64,000 nucleotides of DNA from Adiantum capillus-veneris (GCA_014529385.2 CM043950.1:73911935-73975934); one strand, 5' to 3'. Positions 9,541 through 20,661 are shown, counted from the stretch's first letter. Notes: generated from the letters alone by a model not told the origin. Translations and numbers: made by a program.

Positions 9541-10318
9541 TTGACATGTGCTCTCAACTTCTTGCGAGATGCGGTTTAGGCTCAAAAATTTCTCAATTTG
9601 GACTCCATTTGCTGAGTTTACGAGAAATTTGACGTTCCGATCAAAATCTCGCCAAAACACACTTTCTGCTCCATTCACATAATTGCACCCCCATTGTACC
9701 ATAGGTTTTCCTATAGTCACTGATCATCCCCATATTTTCCTATAGTCATTGTACCATAGGTTTTCCTATAGTCACTGATCATCCCCATATTTTTTGTTTT
9801 TCATTACGACCGTTTTTCACCTGCTTTTTGTATTTTTAAAGTTTTTTTGTTGAAAATTAGTAAAATTAAAATAAAAATAGCAAATTAAACCCAAAAAAGG
9901 CCCAAAAATCATAATAAATCAAAAACATCACCGCAAAACACTATTACACTCACATGCAATTTTTATGGCCGGATTTCTCTATTTTTTTAATAGTTTGTCC
10001 AAAAAATGTCTATTTTTACTTATATACACACACACCTAGGGTCTTGATTTGGCATTTAGCCCCATATACTTGTAGATTCATGCTGTATAAGGGCATATGT
10101 ACTTAGGTTAGTCCAAATAATTTTGCAATCAAATGAAAACCCTTTAAAATAGTCGAAAAACATGTCCCTTTTTGCTCTTTTTTTCCATTGGGTCCGCATT
10201 TGAGAATGCCTCCCCCCCTCCTAGCCGGAGTCCTCCCAGACGACAAGGTATCGCCTCGGTGTATGTGTCCTGCGTGGGTTAAAAAAATTGTGCTAATTCT
10301 TGGCCGTGTAATGTGGCC
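9541..10318. other. AT-rich non-coding stretch, possible LTR remnant of element D
   Basis: No supported gene. Two tandem copies of an approximately 65-base block (GTACCATAGGTTTTCCTATA and on) lie at about 9695-9790. The C-rich run at 10207-10220 is, on the minus strand, a purine tract downstream of element D, so the DNA left of it may be the start of that element's 3' LTR. Clear TG/CA ends were not found. Confidence 0.35.
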
Positions 10319-10783
10319 CTATATAATGCATACTCGGTCAATGTATGGAAAAATTAATGTTGTGCAAGAGGAGGGTATAAGCAATATGCTTATTGGCATT
10401 CGCCACGAGGTTTCCTGTTTGTTGTTGATCTGGTCGGCATATTTTCTTTGCAAGTAAAGTTGTAACTCTACCGCTCTTTGTTTGATCGTCTTTCTTGCAA
10501 AAGTTGCTTGGGTTGCCGCTATTATCGATATGGCTGTAGTCGTCTCCTTGGAGAGAATTTTCGTTGTGGAATTGGTCATAGACTTTGTCTCTTTTGCTTG
10601 CCATTTGTAGATTTTCTTTTGAGGTTTTGTAGGTTTATCCCACATAGATCGATTTGCCGGTTTCATATGTAGTGTGTATGCCGATTTTGCTTGTACTGAA
10701 GGGAGTTCCTGTTGCTTTGGTTTCGGGATCCAAATGCGAGTCGCACTTAATTTGTTACTAAGCATTCTTTTGGGGATCCATAT
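10319..10783 (-). pseudogene. C-terminal extension of the 3' ORF of element D
   Basis: Same reading frame as the protease-like ORF at 10784-11665, separated only by a TAG at 10784-10786. It is rich in Lys, Gln and Thr and contains short tryptophan motifs (IWIPKRM, IWIPKPKQQ, IYKWQAK) of unknown role. Similar motifs (KLWLPKPQ, RIWLPKMP, YKWVPKEQQ) appear in the minus-strand ORF at 63219-63878. An alternative frame (10338-10604) is also open. Function unknown. Confidence 0.5.
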
Positions 10784-11665
10784 CTATTTTATTCCCTTGG
10801 TTTTTGGTTGAACTGTTTTCTCCTTTAGACTCATGCTGTTGTGTTGTGGTTTGTTTGCCATGTCATCTCTATCCTTCCGCACCCATACTTGTTTTTCTCG
10901 TGTTGCTAACCTTGATATTTTGATTGCGGTTGATGTTGTTTTATGTTTGTAGTGAATATGGTTGGCAATTCCCTGTTTGTTCGCCATGTTGTTATTTAGT
11001 GGCACCCATCCTTTGGGTTCTTTATCTAGTGGCTGTGTTGCTGTCATCTGGTTCTTTCGGGGTTGCTGAGCAAAGGCTACCATCTTTTGTTCTTGTGCAT
11101 GTTGAATTTTTATTGAACCCGCATTCCAATCTATCTTCCCATTATACTCTTTTTGCCAAGGTTGTCCCAACAACATGGGGTGTTGTGTGCATTCATCCTC
11201 GACCACATAAATCTTGTGTGGGTAAATATATTGATGTAGGTTTACATGCAATATAATCCAGCCCAATGTTTTTAGTGAATGTGATGTACTACTTTCTAGC
11301 ACTTGTGGAGTAGGATGTAGTTGACCTGTGAGCGTGAGATATTTGTATAATCTGTACGAGATTAGATTTGCTTGAGCTCCAGAATCAAGCAATGCCGTCA
11401 ATTCAACTTGATTTCTACCCACTTTGACTGCAATTTTTGGCTCCACTGCGTCTTCATCAAAATTCATTAGTCGAATGGCATTGATTCGCAACGGTGATCC
11501 ACATTGTTGTTGTTGTCGTAGAAGCCATCTTTTTGCAATGCGTTCTTTTGCTCCTGCTTGGGCTTCTTCCCGTGCCCTCTGTTTCTCCTTCATCTGTTGT
11601 TTTCTTGATGGATTTGTTGAAGCATATCCTGTATTAGTGGTAAATGATATTTCTTTACTCGACAC
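10784..11665 (-). CDS. Retropepsin-like protein encoded 3' of integrase (element D)
   Basis: A 293-residue frame with an aspartic protease signature: catalytic ALLDSGAQANLIS (Asp at about residue 94), and MLLGQPW plus GKIDW at about 164-180, matching the ILGxxW...IDW segment that ends gypsy proteases. The N-terminal 60 residues are highly charged (Arg, Lys, Glu, Gln). The frame starts at an ATG that overlaps the integrase C-terminal frame by 76 bases, and it lies downstream of integrase. In Ty3/gypsy elements protease normally sits between gag and RT. Nothing upstream of RT shows a protease before similarity is lost near 16080, so it may be the element's only copy. A rearranged fragment of another element is the alternative, but no zinc knuckle or RT flanks it. 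Confidence 0.7.
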   Translation of the reverse strand: MSSKEISFTTNTGYASTNPSRKQQMKEKQRAREEAQAGAKERIAKRWLLRQQQQCGSPLRINAIRLMNFDEDAVEPKIAVKVGRNQVELTALLDSGAQANLISYRLYKYLTLTGQLHPTPQVLESSTSHSLKTLGWIILHVNLHQYIYPHKIYVVEDECTQHPMLLGQPWQKEYNGKIDWNAGSIKIQHAQEQKMVAFAQQPRKNQMTATQPLDKEPKGWVPLNNNMANKQGIANHIHYKHKTTSTAIKISRLATREKQVWVRKDRDDMANKPQHNSMSLKEKTVQPKTKGIK

Positions 11666-12252
11666 CCACTAATCCAATTTGTCATTTCTTCACATGCTAA
11701 TGTAGCAAGCTTGACAGGTCCACTTTGTGATAGGTCACTAATCACAAAGGGTCCCATCCCTCGCTTTTTAAGTTTCTTGGCATGTTGCTTCAAGGTATAA
11801 ACAAGTACATAATCACCTGTTTTGAACTCTTTCGTGCGCACATGCTTGTCAAAAAATTCTTTTTGTCTTCTCTTTTTAGCATAGATCTAAGCTACAACTC
11901 GCAAGCGAAGTTCATCTAGCTTTTCAAGATCGTCTATTCTTGAAGAGAGCTCATGCCCGGTCCATTCTAAGCATTTCTCTACTCGAAGAGTTGAAATTAA
12001 AAACTCTATGGGTAATATAGCGTTTAGACCAAACACCATGTTGTACGATGTTGTTCCTATCGATGTTTTGTAAGCTACCCTATATGCCCATAGTGTTGAG
12101 TGTAAGTGCCGATCCCAGTTTGTCCTTGACTCTGATACAATTTTAGTGAGAACCGTGCATAGTGTTTTATTTGTGGCCTCAGCTTGTCCATTTGCCTGTG
12201 GATGATATGGAGCAGATTCTCTATGTATGACTATGAATTCCTCTAGCAGATA
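11590..12252 (-). pseudogene. Gypsy integrase C-terminal half (element D)
   Basis: From about 12250 down, the minus strand encodes the integrase catalytic Glu region (PYHPQANGQAEATN, WAYRVAYKTSIGTT), the linker (NMVFGLNAILPIEF, LEKLDELRLRVVA) and then the last 83 residues of the ORF at 11590-11841. That ORF has a GPF-type fold and end (KRGMGPFVISDLSQSGPVKL, GCRVKKYHLPL). One stop sits near 11886. There is no chromodomain. The overlapping protease-like ORF begins inside its final codons. Confidence 0.8.
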
Positions 12253-12603
12253 TCAAATGAATACATTCAGAAAATTTGTTCCTCGATCACTGACAATTTC
12301 TACTGGTAATCCATATCGTACAAAGAAATTCTCATAAAAAAATTGTGTAGTGGTTCGTGCGTCTGCTTTTTGTGTTGCCTGGGATTCCGCCCATTTTGTG
12401 AGATAGTCCGTAGCCAAAATGATATATTGGGTATGGGTGCAATATGCATGGGATGAAATAGGCCCCACAAAATCAATGCCACATTTTGCAAATGGACATG
12501 CTCCCATCATTGGCCGTAGTGGCATCTCATCTCTATTTATCGGCACCTTGGTGCGCTGACATGCGTCAAAACGCTTTACAAGTTCTTCAGTATCCATATG
12601 CAA
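12253..12603 (-). pseudogene. Gypsy integrase catalytic core, first part (element D)
   Basis: Reads from the end of the zinc-binding domain (FDACQRTKVP) into the core with the first Asp in KCGIDFVGPIS and the second in EIVSDRGTNFLN. The text between (ILATDYLTKWAESQ) is a standard gypsy integrase signature. The frame ends at the stop at 12253 and the rest of the core follows below. The HHCC zinc finger above 12603 is degraded by stops. Confidence 0.83.
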
Positions 12604-13245
12604 TGTAGGCCACCATATTCCTGTGGTAAAGATAATTTTTGCCGTCTAATTGCCTAAAAAACGGCCTCCACTTATGCCTCCATGTGCGTGTTCTAGAATC
12701 AGCAGGTATTCACTTTCACTTGCACAGATTCTAAGTTGATTTTCCTTTCCGCTTATAGAGTTGGTTCCCAATTAAATTATAGTCGCGAGTCTCCATCTCT
12801 ATAGCCCTTTTCCGTGCTCTTGTTATGTTCTTAGGAAATGTCCTTGTGGTTAAGAAATCAATGATCTATTGACTCCATGCAGGTGCAATGTTTACCTGAA
12901 ACAATGTCGCGTGATCCACTGGTCGTTTGGCACTACATATAGTAGAATTGTTAACATAAGCATATGTGTCAGCATACATAGTTGGCCAATAAATCCCTAA
13001 TTGTTTCAGTCTCTAGTGTGTTTTCATTGTTGAACAATGAAATGAACAATCTTGTACATGTGCTTCTTCAAGATAACACTCAAACTCCTCAGGATGTATA
13101 AATATCGTAGAATTTGGTCCGATCCTAGATGATACAATCGTCGTGCAATCAACTGGAAGTGTTTTGTTTGTCAAATTATTTGATTTTTGGATTTTTCTTC
13201 CTTGTTATCAAACCTACCTCCAAAGGAAAGAATGTTAACAATTTT

Positions 13246-13545
13246 CTAAGACCATTTGGGTATCATTTCAATATTGAAAAGATAAGCGCCAGGTATGTCA
13301 TCATCTACTCCTTCAGAAGCTTCCCCGTTTTGTAGCCTTGAAAGATGATCCGCCCGTAGATGAGTTTTATCCTTTTTGACCACCACTGTGAAATCAAACT
13401 CTAGTAATATAATAAACCAGCGTACAATTCTCCCGGTATTGCATGGTTTATTTACTAGATACAAAAGAGCTTCATGATTTGTGAAGTCTAACACAAATTT
13501 GTTTGCGAGCAAATAATGCTGAAATTTCTTTACAGCATAAATCAT
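13246..13545 (-). pseudogene. Gypsy RNase H, C-terminal part (element D)
   Basis: Contains GMIYAVKKFQHYLLANKF-type helix and LLYLVNKPCNTGRIVRW, then the closing motif KTHLRADHLSRL with its Asp. This is the second half of the RNase H domain whose first half is at 13600-14001. Stretches between 12604 and 13245 still encode spacer and zinc-finger remnants with many stops. Confidence 0.8.
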
Positions 13546-13599
13546 TCCTAACCCCTCTCTTTCAGTGGTTGTGTAGTTCTTTTTTGCACTGTTTAACTG

Positions 13600-14001
13600 T
13601 CAGCTTGCATAACAAATTGGGAAATCCATTGTTCCGTCTCCAGGTTGAGCCAGAATACTCCCGATTGCATATGCAGATGCATCAATGTAATCATCGAATA
13701 TCTTTTCCCAATCTGGTGCCTTAAGTACAGGTGTTGATACAAGGTTTTCCTTAAGCTTTTGGAATGAAGTTTCACACTCCTCAGTCCAGTCGAAAGTAAC
13801 TAACAAACGATACAGAGGTTGGGCGATGACTGCATACATATATATGAATCTTCGATAATATCCGCAGTGTCCCATGAAGGATTGCACTTGTTTCATGTTT
13901 GTAGGCCTGGAAAGGTCTATTATGAATTTGATTTTGTCTAGGTCAGTGGTTATTCCATTTCTTGAGACAATGTGTCCTAAGATGCGGCCTTGCCTAACCA
14001 T
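13600..14001 (-). pseudogene. Gypsy RT C-terminus and RNase H start (element D)
   Basis: Begins RILGHIVSRNGITTDLDKIK, a standard RT thumb segment, continues SFMGHCGYYRRFI, and ends in the RNase H first Asp region (DYIDASAYAIGSILAQP). It is separated from the RNase H C-terminus by a frame break near 13560. The catalytic RT box (IYMDDLFVHS) is encoded just upstream in another frame (14014-14205). Confidence 0.83.
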
Positions 14002-14009
14002 AAAAATGC

Positions 14010-14229
14010 ATTTTTATGGGTTAAGACAGATTCGATATATTTTGCACTTCTCAAATACCTTTTGTAAATGGTCAATATGTTCGTCTCGTAGAAGAGAGTG
14101 TACAAAAAGATCATCCATATATATATTTCTAAGAATATTCTCAGGTATTCTTTGAACGCATGCGTCATTAACCTCTGAAAGGTAGTTGGTGCATTGGTTA
14201 AGCAAAAATGCATAACTTTATACGCATAT
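14010..14229 (-). pseudogene. Gypsy RT catalytic centre after the solo LTR (element D)
   Basis: Directly downstream of the solo LTR insertion the RT resumes with AYKVMHFCLTNAPTTFQRLM, followed, after a frameshift, by NIYMDDLFVHSLLRDEHIDH. The YMDD box with both catalytic Asp residues is intact. Removing the solo LTR and one copy of its duplication joins KWGIY upstream to AYKVM downstream, which is the normal RT sequence order. Confidence 0.85.
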
Positions 14230-15136
14230 TGTAACAAGACTTGATTTTGAGGTGTTTTAGCAATAAATTTTGTTTTTCTAGGAAGTTTTGGTCGTTTTAA
14301 AGTTAGTCCACTGTGTAGAAGGATGTGTGGGTTGTTTTCGTCCAATAATTTTTTTTGATCCGAAAGGCACTTTTTGGGGCATTTTTAAAGGTGTTAACGT
14401 GGGATTTTGGATAAGTGTTGTATGAAGGGATCGAAGCCTGTGTTATAAGGAACAACTTTGGGTCTTTGAGTCTTTAGAGATTTTGATGTTTTGATGCTCG
14501 TTGAGGGCCAAAGATTAAGAAAAAAGTGGGATTTGCTGTTTTTGCATTGTTTTTGTAGAAAATGTTGTTTTGCAGGTTGATTTTCAGCAAATCACAGCAG
14601 GCTATGGAAATTTTCCATCACATAGTCGTCAAAGAGCGCAACGAGGGCAACAAGATTGTGTGAGACGGACTTGGGCTGTTTTGGCTCCATTTGGGAGTTA
14701 TGTCCAGTTGAAGACAACTGAAAAAAAAAAGATTTAAAAATCTAGCCTTTACGGATCGCTTCGCGATCACGTTCTTACCTTATTCTCGCGGGTATACTTG
14801 GCGCGCAAGTCGAGTCGATCAAACGCCAAAAATAGAAAAGCGGTTATTTTGAGAGGTCACATGCTTTTGGAGGAAAAATCAGAATAGAAGGACGGGTGGT
14901 GCGTTTTGGGGATCATTCACCGATCTCTTCTTCTGCGAGTGCGAGTGCGAGTGAGACGCTGCATGCAAGCGAACTGAAGCTCGGGGGTGGTCGGGAGGTT
15001 CGAGCTCCGTACAACAAATTGCGCCCATATATTCCAATGCTTCTCTGCTGTATCAAAAGTCTGCAAAGATTCATCAATACAAAGATCTCTTTCAATACCT
15101 TTTGCTGTCTATCTCTATTATTCTGTTCCTGTGATA
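14230..15136 (+). repeat. Solo LTR, family-A related, inserted in element D RT
   Basis: Starts TGTAACAAGACTTG and ends GTTCCTGTGATA, matching the family-A ends TGTAATAGGACTA and GTTCCCGTGACA. It is flanked by CATAT at 14225-14229 and at 15137-15141, a perfect 5-bp duplication. The last 400 bases, from TCTAGCCTTTACGGATCGC, closely follow other family-A LTRs and include the stem-loop (GATCGC-TTC-GCGATC) and three hexamers. The first half is diverged, so it belongs to a sub-family. The terminal CA is now TA. Confidence 0.9.
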
Positions 15137-15650
15137 CATATATTCCCCATTTTGTGGCAAACGTTGTTTTGTGTTGATCCTCTATTGCAATTGCCAGTTG
15201 GTTATACCCTGGAAACCCATCTAGAAAGGAATAAGCCCGTTTCCCAGCCACCCTCTCAAGTACATGTTTTGTGATCGTCAAAGGATAATTATCCCTTATG
15301 GTGCCTGCATTTACTTTTTTGAGGTTCACACACACTCGCAGCTTTCCATTCTTTTTGGGGACAACCACAATGGGTGACACCCAATCTGTATGTTGGATTT
15401 CATAGATGAATTCAGCATCCATCAGCTTGTCAATCTCCTCTTTGATTCGTTTAGTAAATGTGTCATTATAAGTATAAGGACGTTGTTTGCTAGGTTTGGC
15501 ATCTAATTTCAAAGGAATTGTATGTTGGTATATCGATGGATCAACTCCTCTGAGGTCTTTGTAGGACCATGTAAACACATCTTTATACTTCTTGAGAAGT
15601 TGTGTTAGTAGTTCTTCTTCTTCAGGCTCTAAATCAGTTGTGCTTTATAG
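15137..15650 (-). pseudogene. Gypsy RT N-terminal half (element D)
   Basis: Encodes VFTWSYKDLRGVDPSIYQHT, the RT entry region, then WVSPIVVVPKKNGKLRVCV (motif B), AYSFLDGFPGYNQ (first catalytic Asp, motif A) and TTFATKWGIY, where the solo LTR cuts in. Just upstream one frame still reads RIDLAEPSEKPQPVYKA, the usual spacer before RT. Reverse transcriptase copies the element's RNA into cDNA. Confidence 0.87.
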
Positions 15651-16080
15651 ACTGGTTGAGGCTTTTCACTTGGTTCAGCGAGGTCTATTCGTTTTGCATT
15701 TTCCGGCCATCCTAAGATTCCTCATTTATTCTTTCCCTGACTGGTGGTGTCATTATGCTTTTTCTGTCCAGGATGGTGAATTTCTGATAGTGTGATGGTA
15801 CATTCATGTTTCCTTTTTCTGATTCCTCCTTACCATCACTTTCTCCCTCAACAGTCCATACCTCTCGTAAAGACCGTTTTAGTTGTTGGTATTTCTTTTT
15901 ACGCTCCAATCGGGTCCACTCTGGGTCTTTTGTTGTTTCCTATTTTGATTTCTGAGATTTTATTGATTTTGTTTCTGTTTTAGCTTTCCGTACTTGTTTT
16001 ATTTCCTCTTGGGTTCGTTCCCTTCGCACTCTCGAGAATCTTCCTGATATTTGGTCTTTTACACAATCCTCTGCTTTGAC
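15651..16080 (-). pseudogene. Spacer upstream of RT (element D), truncated
   Basis: Lys/Glu-rich coding remnant (ERKKKYQQLKRSLREVWTVE, FSRVRRERTQEEIKQVRKAK) with a stop near 15939. In related elements this region lies between gag and RT. No protease signature is seen here before a (TG)n run at 16088-16104, where element D similarity ends and the tandem array begins. Confidence 0.5.
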
Positions 16081-16703
16081 AGCCTAAGTGTGTGTGTGTG
16101 TGTGGAAGACATTCAATGCTCAAACCTTTTTTTTGTTCCTTGAAATGTCAACGCTCCTTTACTAACATTGTGGGAATGCTGCCTATATACCGCAAGTCCA
16201 AAAAGACGTGAAGGTAACCATTTTTGGGCACCCACTTCTGGTTTGCCCGTCCACTAGTAGAATCCAGAAAGGAAACAAACTCCATTGGATTTCTTAGTTC
16301 ACGTTCGTGCTTGATTGGATATTTCAAGGCTCTCTCGTGCGACTGCAGAGCTAACGGCTACTCTCCAAGGTTTCAACAAGCACTTGAAAGGCTTCAACTC
16401 TGTTAAACTTCTAAAAAGGTTACTCTCTCTCTTCAAGAGGGGATTTGAAAGGAGATTTTAAAGCTTCGACCTCAAGATTCAATTTTCTCTTAGCCATCTT
16501 TCTCATTGTCCCCAAGTTTTATACTTCAAAGTTAACAAATTTCCATGGCACAACCACTTTAAAATGCATAAAATCATCACCTATCACCTAAAAGGATAGC
16601 TAATTGAAGTGTCAACTTGTAAAGAGGATAGACACTTGCATTAGCTCGCATTAATCGGTAAGATCCCTCTCACGACACTATGGGAGAAAAATGAATTAAA
16701 AAA

Positions 16704-17440
16704 TTCAACGGAGAAAGGTTCTATGCCTGACAGACAAAGCTATGAGGATATCTCATGAGAAAACAACTATGGTCAGTTGTCAAACCACGCACCGCTACAC
16801 CATCCACAATCGACAGTACATTCATTCAGAGCACAGATTGCAAAAATTCAAACAAAAGACGAACAAGCTCTATAAAAAATTATCACCTCATTACATGATA
16901 ATTATGTGCATTTTACTGATGATTAGGCTACGACAATTCAAGCATGGACAGTCCTAAAAGAAAATTTCGGTGCAAAGCAAAAAAACAAAAAGTAGCCTTA
17001 CAAAGAATCAAGGGGAGAACATTTCAAGCCTCGTCAATAGGTTATTAAGCATCATCACTCAGTTAACTTATATCACATATCAAATCCAACAATAAGAAAG
17101 GTTAATGTGCTCTAAAGCGTTGTCCAAATTTTTTTACAACATAATCACAATGCTAGAATAAAAAGAATGAACACCAACTTTGCAACATGTCATCAATGCC
17201 TTGATTGAAGAAGAAAAGAAGCAAACAAAGAAGGCGTCAGCAAATAGCAAATAGAGGAGTTTACATTGCATCATCATCTAGGACTACATCTTTATTAACT
17301 AGGATCAAGAACAAAAAGTGTTACGAATGGGGAAAATCGAGTATTTCTCCAAGGATTTCCACAAGAACATATGTAGCAGCTGCGGCATCAAAAGACGCCA
17401 CCATGAAAATGCCCAAGTAGCAGCAGTAGTAGTAGAAGAA
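16704..17440 (+). pseudogene. Decayed copia-type gag, unit 1
   Basis: Several frames together read a copia gag: FNGERFYAW-like start, RKQLWSVVKP, a HYMIIMCILL region equal to DNYVHFTDD in other frames, TIQAWTVLKENFGAK, the Lys-rich EEEKKQTKKAS stretch, then a zinc-knuckle pair (KCYEWGK, in other units KCYKC, and NICSSCGIKRRHHENA). The UBN2-like core and position match copia gag. Many stops and frameshifts; none of the three units keeps it open. Confidence 0.6.
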
Positions 17441-18106
17441 AATAAAAAATTAACCTTAAAGAGAACGAAGACGAAGATTGAAATCAAGAGGAGGACAATT
17501 GTCTGCATATCTGTGTTGTCATCAATCACTTTCATCAATATAATGATGTACTTTAGAAATGGATGGTCTTCCGTCTTATTCGAGAATTCTTTAATTTTTG
17601 TGACACCATGCCAAAATAAGACTTACTTATATTTTGTGTGACTACAGTACCCTAGTCTATATGACCCAGTCTGTTGACCTAGTCTAATATGTGACTACTA
17701 GCCTATGGCATTCAGTCTCAGTCTAGGTTTCTTCAATGTAGTCCAAAATCCAAGGGGAGGATTGGTGGGATTATGGCCTTTGGCCTAGACCTCTCAGCTT
17801 ATATGGACATGACCTCTTGTACAGTCAACAATTAATCTAGTCACCCTATGACCATGTGAAGGCACATGACCTAGCTTACATGGTAGGTAAATCACACAAG
17901 AATCCAAATGACCGTCCCAATCAGCATGGTTTTTCCACATTTTAAGGAGCCACTCTTGACCTTTCAGGAGTTGGCCCTGGACCCTTGCGAAAGGTGCATG
18001 GTGACCCTTGAGAGGTACACCTAGCCATAATCTACTACTACTTGAAGTAGCTCATTTGTACACACCAATAAGTTAGTTCATTTTCTAATCAACTTGCCAT
18101 TTTGAG

Positions 18107-18110
<4 letters not shown>

Positions 18111-18198
<88 letters not shown>

Positions 18199-18208
18199 CG
18201 CTCTCTGT
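18111..18208 (+). repeat. (CT)n microsatellite
   Basis: Nearly pure CT dinucleotides with a few CTCG and CTGT variants toward the end. It lies inside the LTR-like part of tandem unit 1. The corresponding tract in unit 3 (27977-28007) is much shorter. Confidence 0.95.
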
Positions 18209-18220
18209 CTCTTAATAACA

Positions 18221-20419
18221 TTTCCTTGAAATGTCAGCACTCCCTTACTAACATTGTGGGAATGCTACCTATATACCGCAAGTCTAGAAAGGGGTGAAGG
18301 GAACCTTTTTTGGGCACCCACTTCTGGTTTGTCTGTCCACTTGCGAAATCCAGAAATGCACCAAACTCCATTGGATTTCTAGTTCACGTTCGTGATTAAT
18401 TGGAGATTTCAAGGCTTTCTCGTGCGGCAACTTGCAACCCTTGGCCGTGCTCTCTTGCAATCACTCATCGGTGCCCGACTGATAACTTGCACTCAATTGT
18501 CCTTAAGGGACATTTTGGGTCCGCTAGGTTCCTTCTCGCATGAGCACCTAGCCACCCAATCTTTAAGAGCTCCCCCCCCCCGCCCCCCGCCCCCCATCCC
18601 CCCAAGAACAAGAGTAATTTCCCACATTGCCTTGGCCAATACAGAGCCCCTTTTTCCTTGGAGGTGAATCCCACGAGTTGCAGCGTTTTTTAAACTTCAA
18701 GCACACAAAAATGTTCCAAAGGGCGTAAAACTTCGAGCTCCAAGGCTTCCTAGAGAAACTCCAAGGTTTCAACAAGCACTTCAAAGGCTTCAACTCTGTT
18801 AAGCTTCTAAAAAGGCTACTCTCTCTCTTCAAAAGGGGATTTGAAAGGAGATTTTAAAGCTTCGACCTCAAGGTTCAAGTTTCTTTCGGCCATCTTTCTC
18901 ATTCTCCCCAAGTTTTTTATACTTCAAAGTTAACAAATTTCCATGGCACAATCACTTTAAAATGCATATAAGCATCACCTGTCACCTAAAAGGATAGCTA
19001 ATTGAAGTGTCAACTTGTAAAGAGGATAGACACTTGCATTAGCCCCCCTTAATCAGTATGGTCCCTCTCACGACACTATCGGAGAAAAAGGAATTAAAAA
19101 AATTCAATGGAGAAAGGTTCTATGGTTGGCACACAAACCTATGAGGATATCTCATGAGAAAACAACTATGGTCTGTTGTCAAACCACGCACCGCTACACC
19201 ATGCACAGTGGACCGTATACTCACCAGAGCATAGATTGCACAAATTCAAACAAAATACGAACAAGATCTAAAAAAAATTATCACCTCATTACAATATAAT
19301 TATGTGCATTTTACTGATGATTAGGCTATGACAATTCAAGCATGGACAGTCCTAAAAGAAAATTTCGGTGCAAAGCAAAAAACAAAAAAAATAGCCTTAC
19401 AAAGAATCAAGGGGAGAACATTTGAAGGCTCGTCAATAGGTTATTAAGCATCATCACTCAGTTAACTTATATCGAGTATCAAATCCTACAAAAAGAAAGG
19501 TTAATGTACTCTGAAGCGTTGGGGCCAAAAAAATTTACAACATAATCACAGTGCTAGAATAAAAAGAATGAACACCAACTTTGAAACATGTCATCAATGC
19601 ATTGATTGAAGAAGAAAAGAAGCAAACAAAGAAGGCGTCAACAAATAGAGGAGTTTACGTTGCATCATCATCTAGGACTGCATCTTCATTAACTAGGATC
19701 AAGAATAAAAAGTGTTACAAATGCGAAGATCGAGTAGTTCTCCCAAGATTTCCACAAGAACATTTGTAGAAACTGCGGTGTCAAAAGACGCCACCATCAA
19801 AATGCTCAAGTAGCAGCAGTAGCAGTAGAAGAAAATAAAAAATGAACCTTATAAAGAACAAAGCCGAAGATTCAAATCAAGAGGAGGACAATTGTCTGCA
19901 TATCTGTGTTGCCATCAATCAATTTCATGCATATATTGATGTACATTAGAAATGGATGGTCTTCTGTCTTATTCATTTGAGGAGAGAATTCTTTAATTTT
20001 TGTGACACCATGCCAAATAAGACCTACATCTATTTCGTGTGACTACAATACCCGAGTCTATATAACCCAGTCTGTAGACCTAGTCTATGTGACTACTAGC
20101 CTCTGGAATTCAGTCTCAGTCTATGTTTCTTCAATATATTCCAAGGTCCAAGGGGATGGTTGTTGGGATTATGGCCTTTGGCCTAGACCTCTTAACTTAT
20201 ATGGACATGACCCCTTGTACAATCAACAATCTAGTCACCTTGTGAGCATGTGAAGGCACATGACCGAGCTTACACAGTAGGTAAATCACACAAGAATCCA
20301 AATGACCGTCCCAATCAGCATGGATTTTCCACATTTTATGGAGCCACTCTTGACATTTCATGAGTTGGCCCTTGACTCTTGGGAAAGGTGCATGGTGACC
20401 CTTGAGAGGTACACCTAGC
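18221..20419 (+). repeat. Tandem array, unit 2
   Basis: Repeats unit 1 from TTCCTTGAAATGTCAGCACT. It holds a C-rich run (18573-18602), the decayed gag (19104-19810, with ORF piece 19581-19769 that keeps KCYKC) and the purine tract and LTR start TGTTGGGATTATGG at 20161. The end of its LTR part is missing: after ACACCTAGC at about 20419 the sequence jumps to TTTTTTGGGCACCCACTGCT, which lies near the start of a unit. About 280 bases, including the (CT)n tract, are therefore deleted at this junction. Confidence 0.78.
19104..19810 (+). pseudogene. Decayed copia-type gag, unit 2
   Basis: Same gag as in unit 1 with different stops. The piece 19581-19769 reads HVINALIEEEKKQTKKAS, then RGVYVASSSRTASSLTRIKN and the first half of a zinc knuckle (KKCYKC). 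A frame change then destroys the rest, which continues in other frames as NCGVKRRHHQNAQ. Confidence 0.6.
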
Positions 20420-20661
20420 TTTTTTTGGGCACCCACTGCTGGTTTGCCCGTCCACTGGTAGAATATAGAAAGGCACCAAACTCCATTGGATTTCTAGTTC
20501 ACGTTCTTGATTGATTGGAGATTTCAAGGCTCTCTCGTGCAACTACTTGCAGCCACTTGGCCGCACTCTCTTGCGATCACTAATCGGTGCCTGACTGATG
20601 ACATGCGCTCAATTGTCCGTAAGGGACATTTTGGGTCCGCTAGGTTCCCTTCTCGCATGAG
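20420..20661 (+). repeat. Tandem array, unit 3, left part
   Basis: The start of unit 3 up to CTTCTCGCATGAG, where the copia element is inserted. Unit 2 has the same sequence uninterrupted at about 18525-18550 (TTCCTTCTCGCATGAGCACC), which confirms the insertion point. Confidence 0.85.

Larger units (their letters stand above)
16134..18220 (+). repeat. Tandem array, unit 1 of a gag-only copia-like element
   Basis: Starts TTCCTTGAAATGTCAACGCT and is repeated from 18221 on. It contains a leader, a decayed copia gag (16704-17440), a purine tract CCAAGGGGAGG at 17749-17760 and a following TGGTGGGATTATGG that is a likely LTR start (17763; unit 2 reads TGTTGGGATTATGG). The LTR part ends after a long (CT)n tract. 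No pol is present in any unit. Confidence 0.78.

Noticed and set aside
18392-18832. ORFs on both strands around the C-rich run in tandem unit 2
   Set aside because: They depend on the homopolymer (Pro or Gly runs) and are absent from units 1 and 3.
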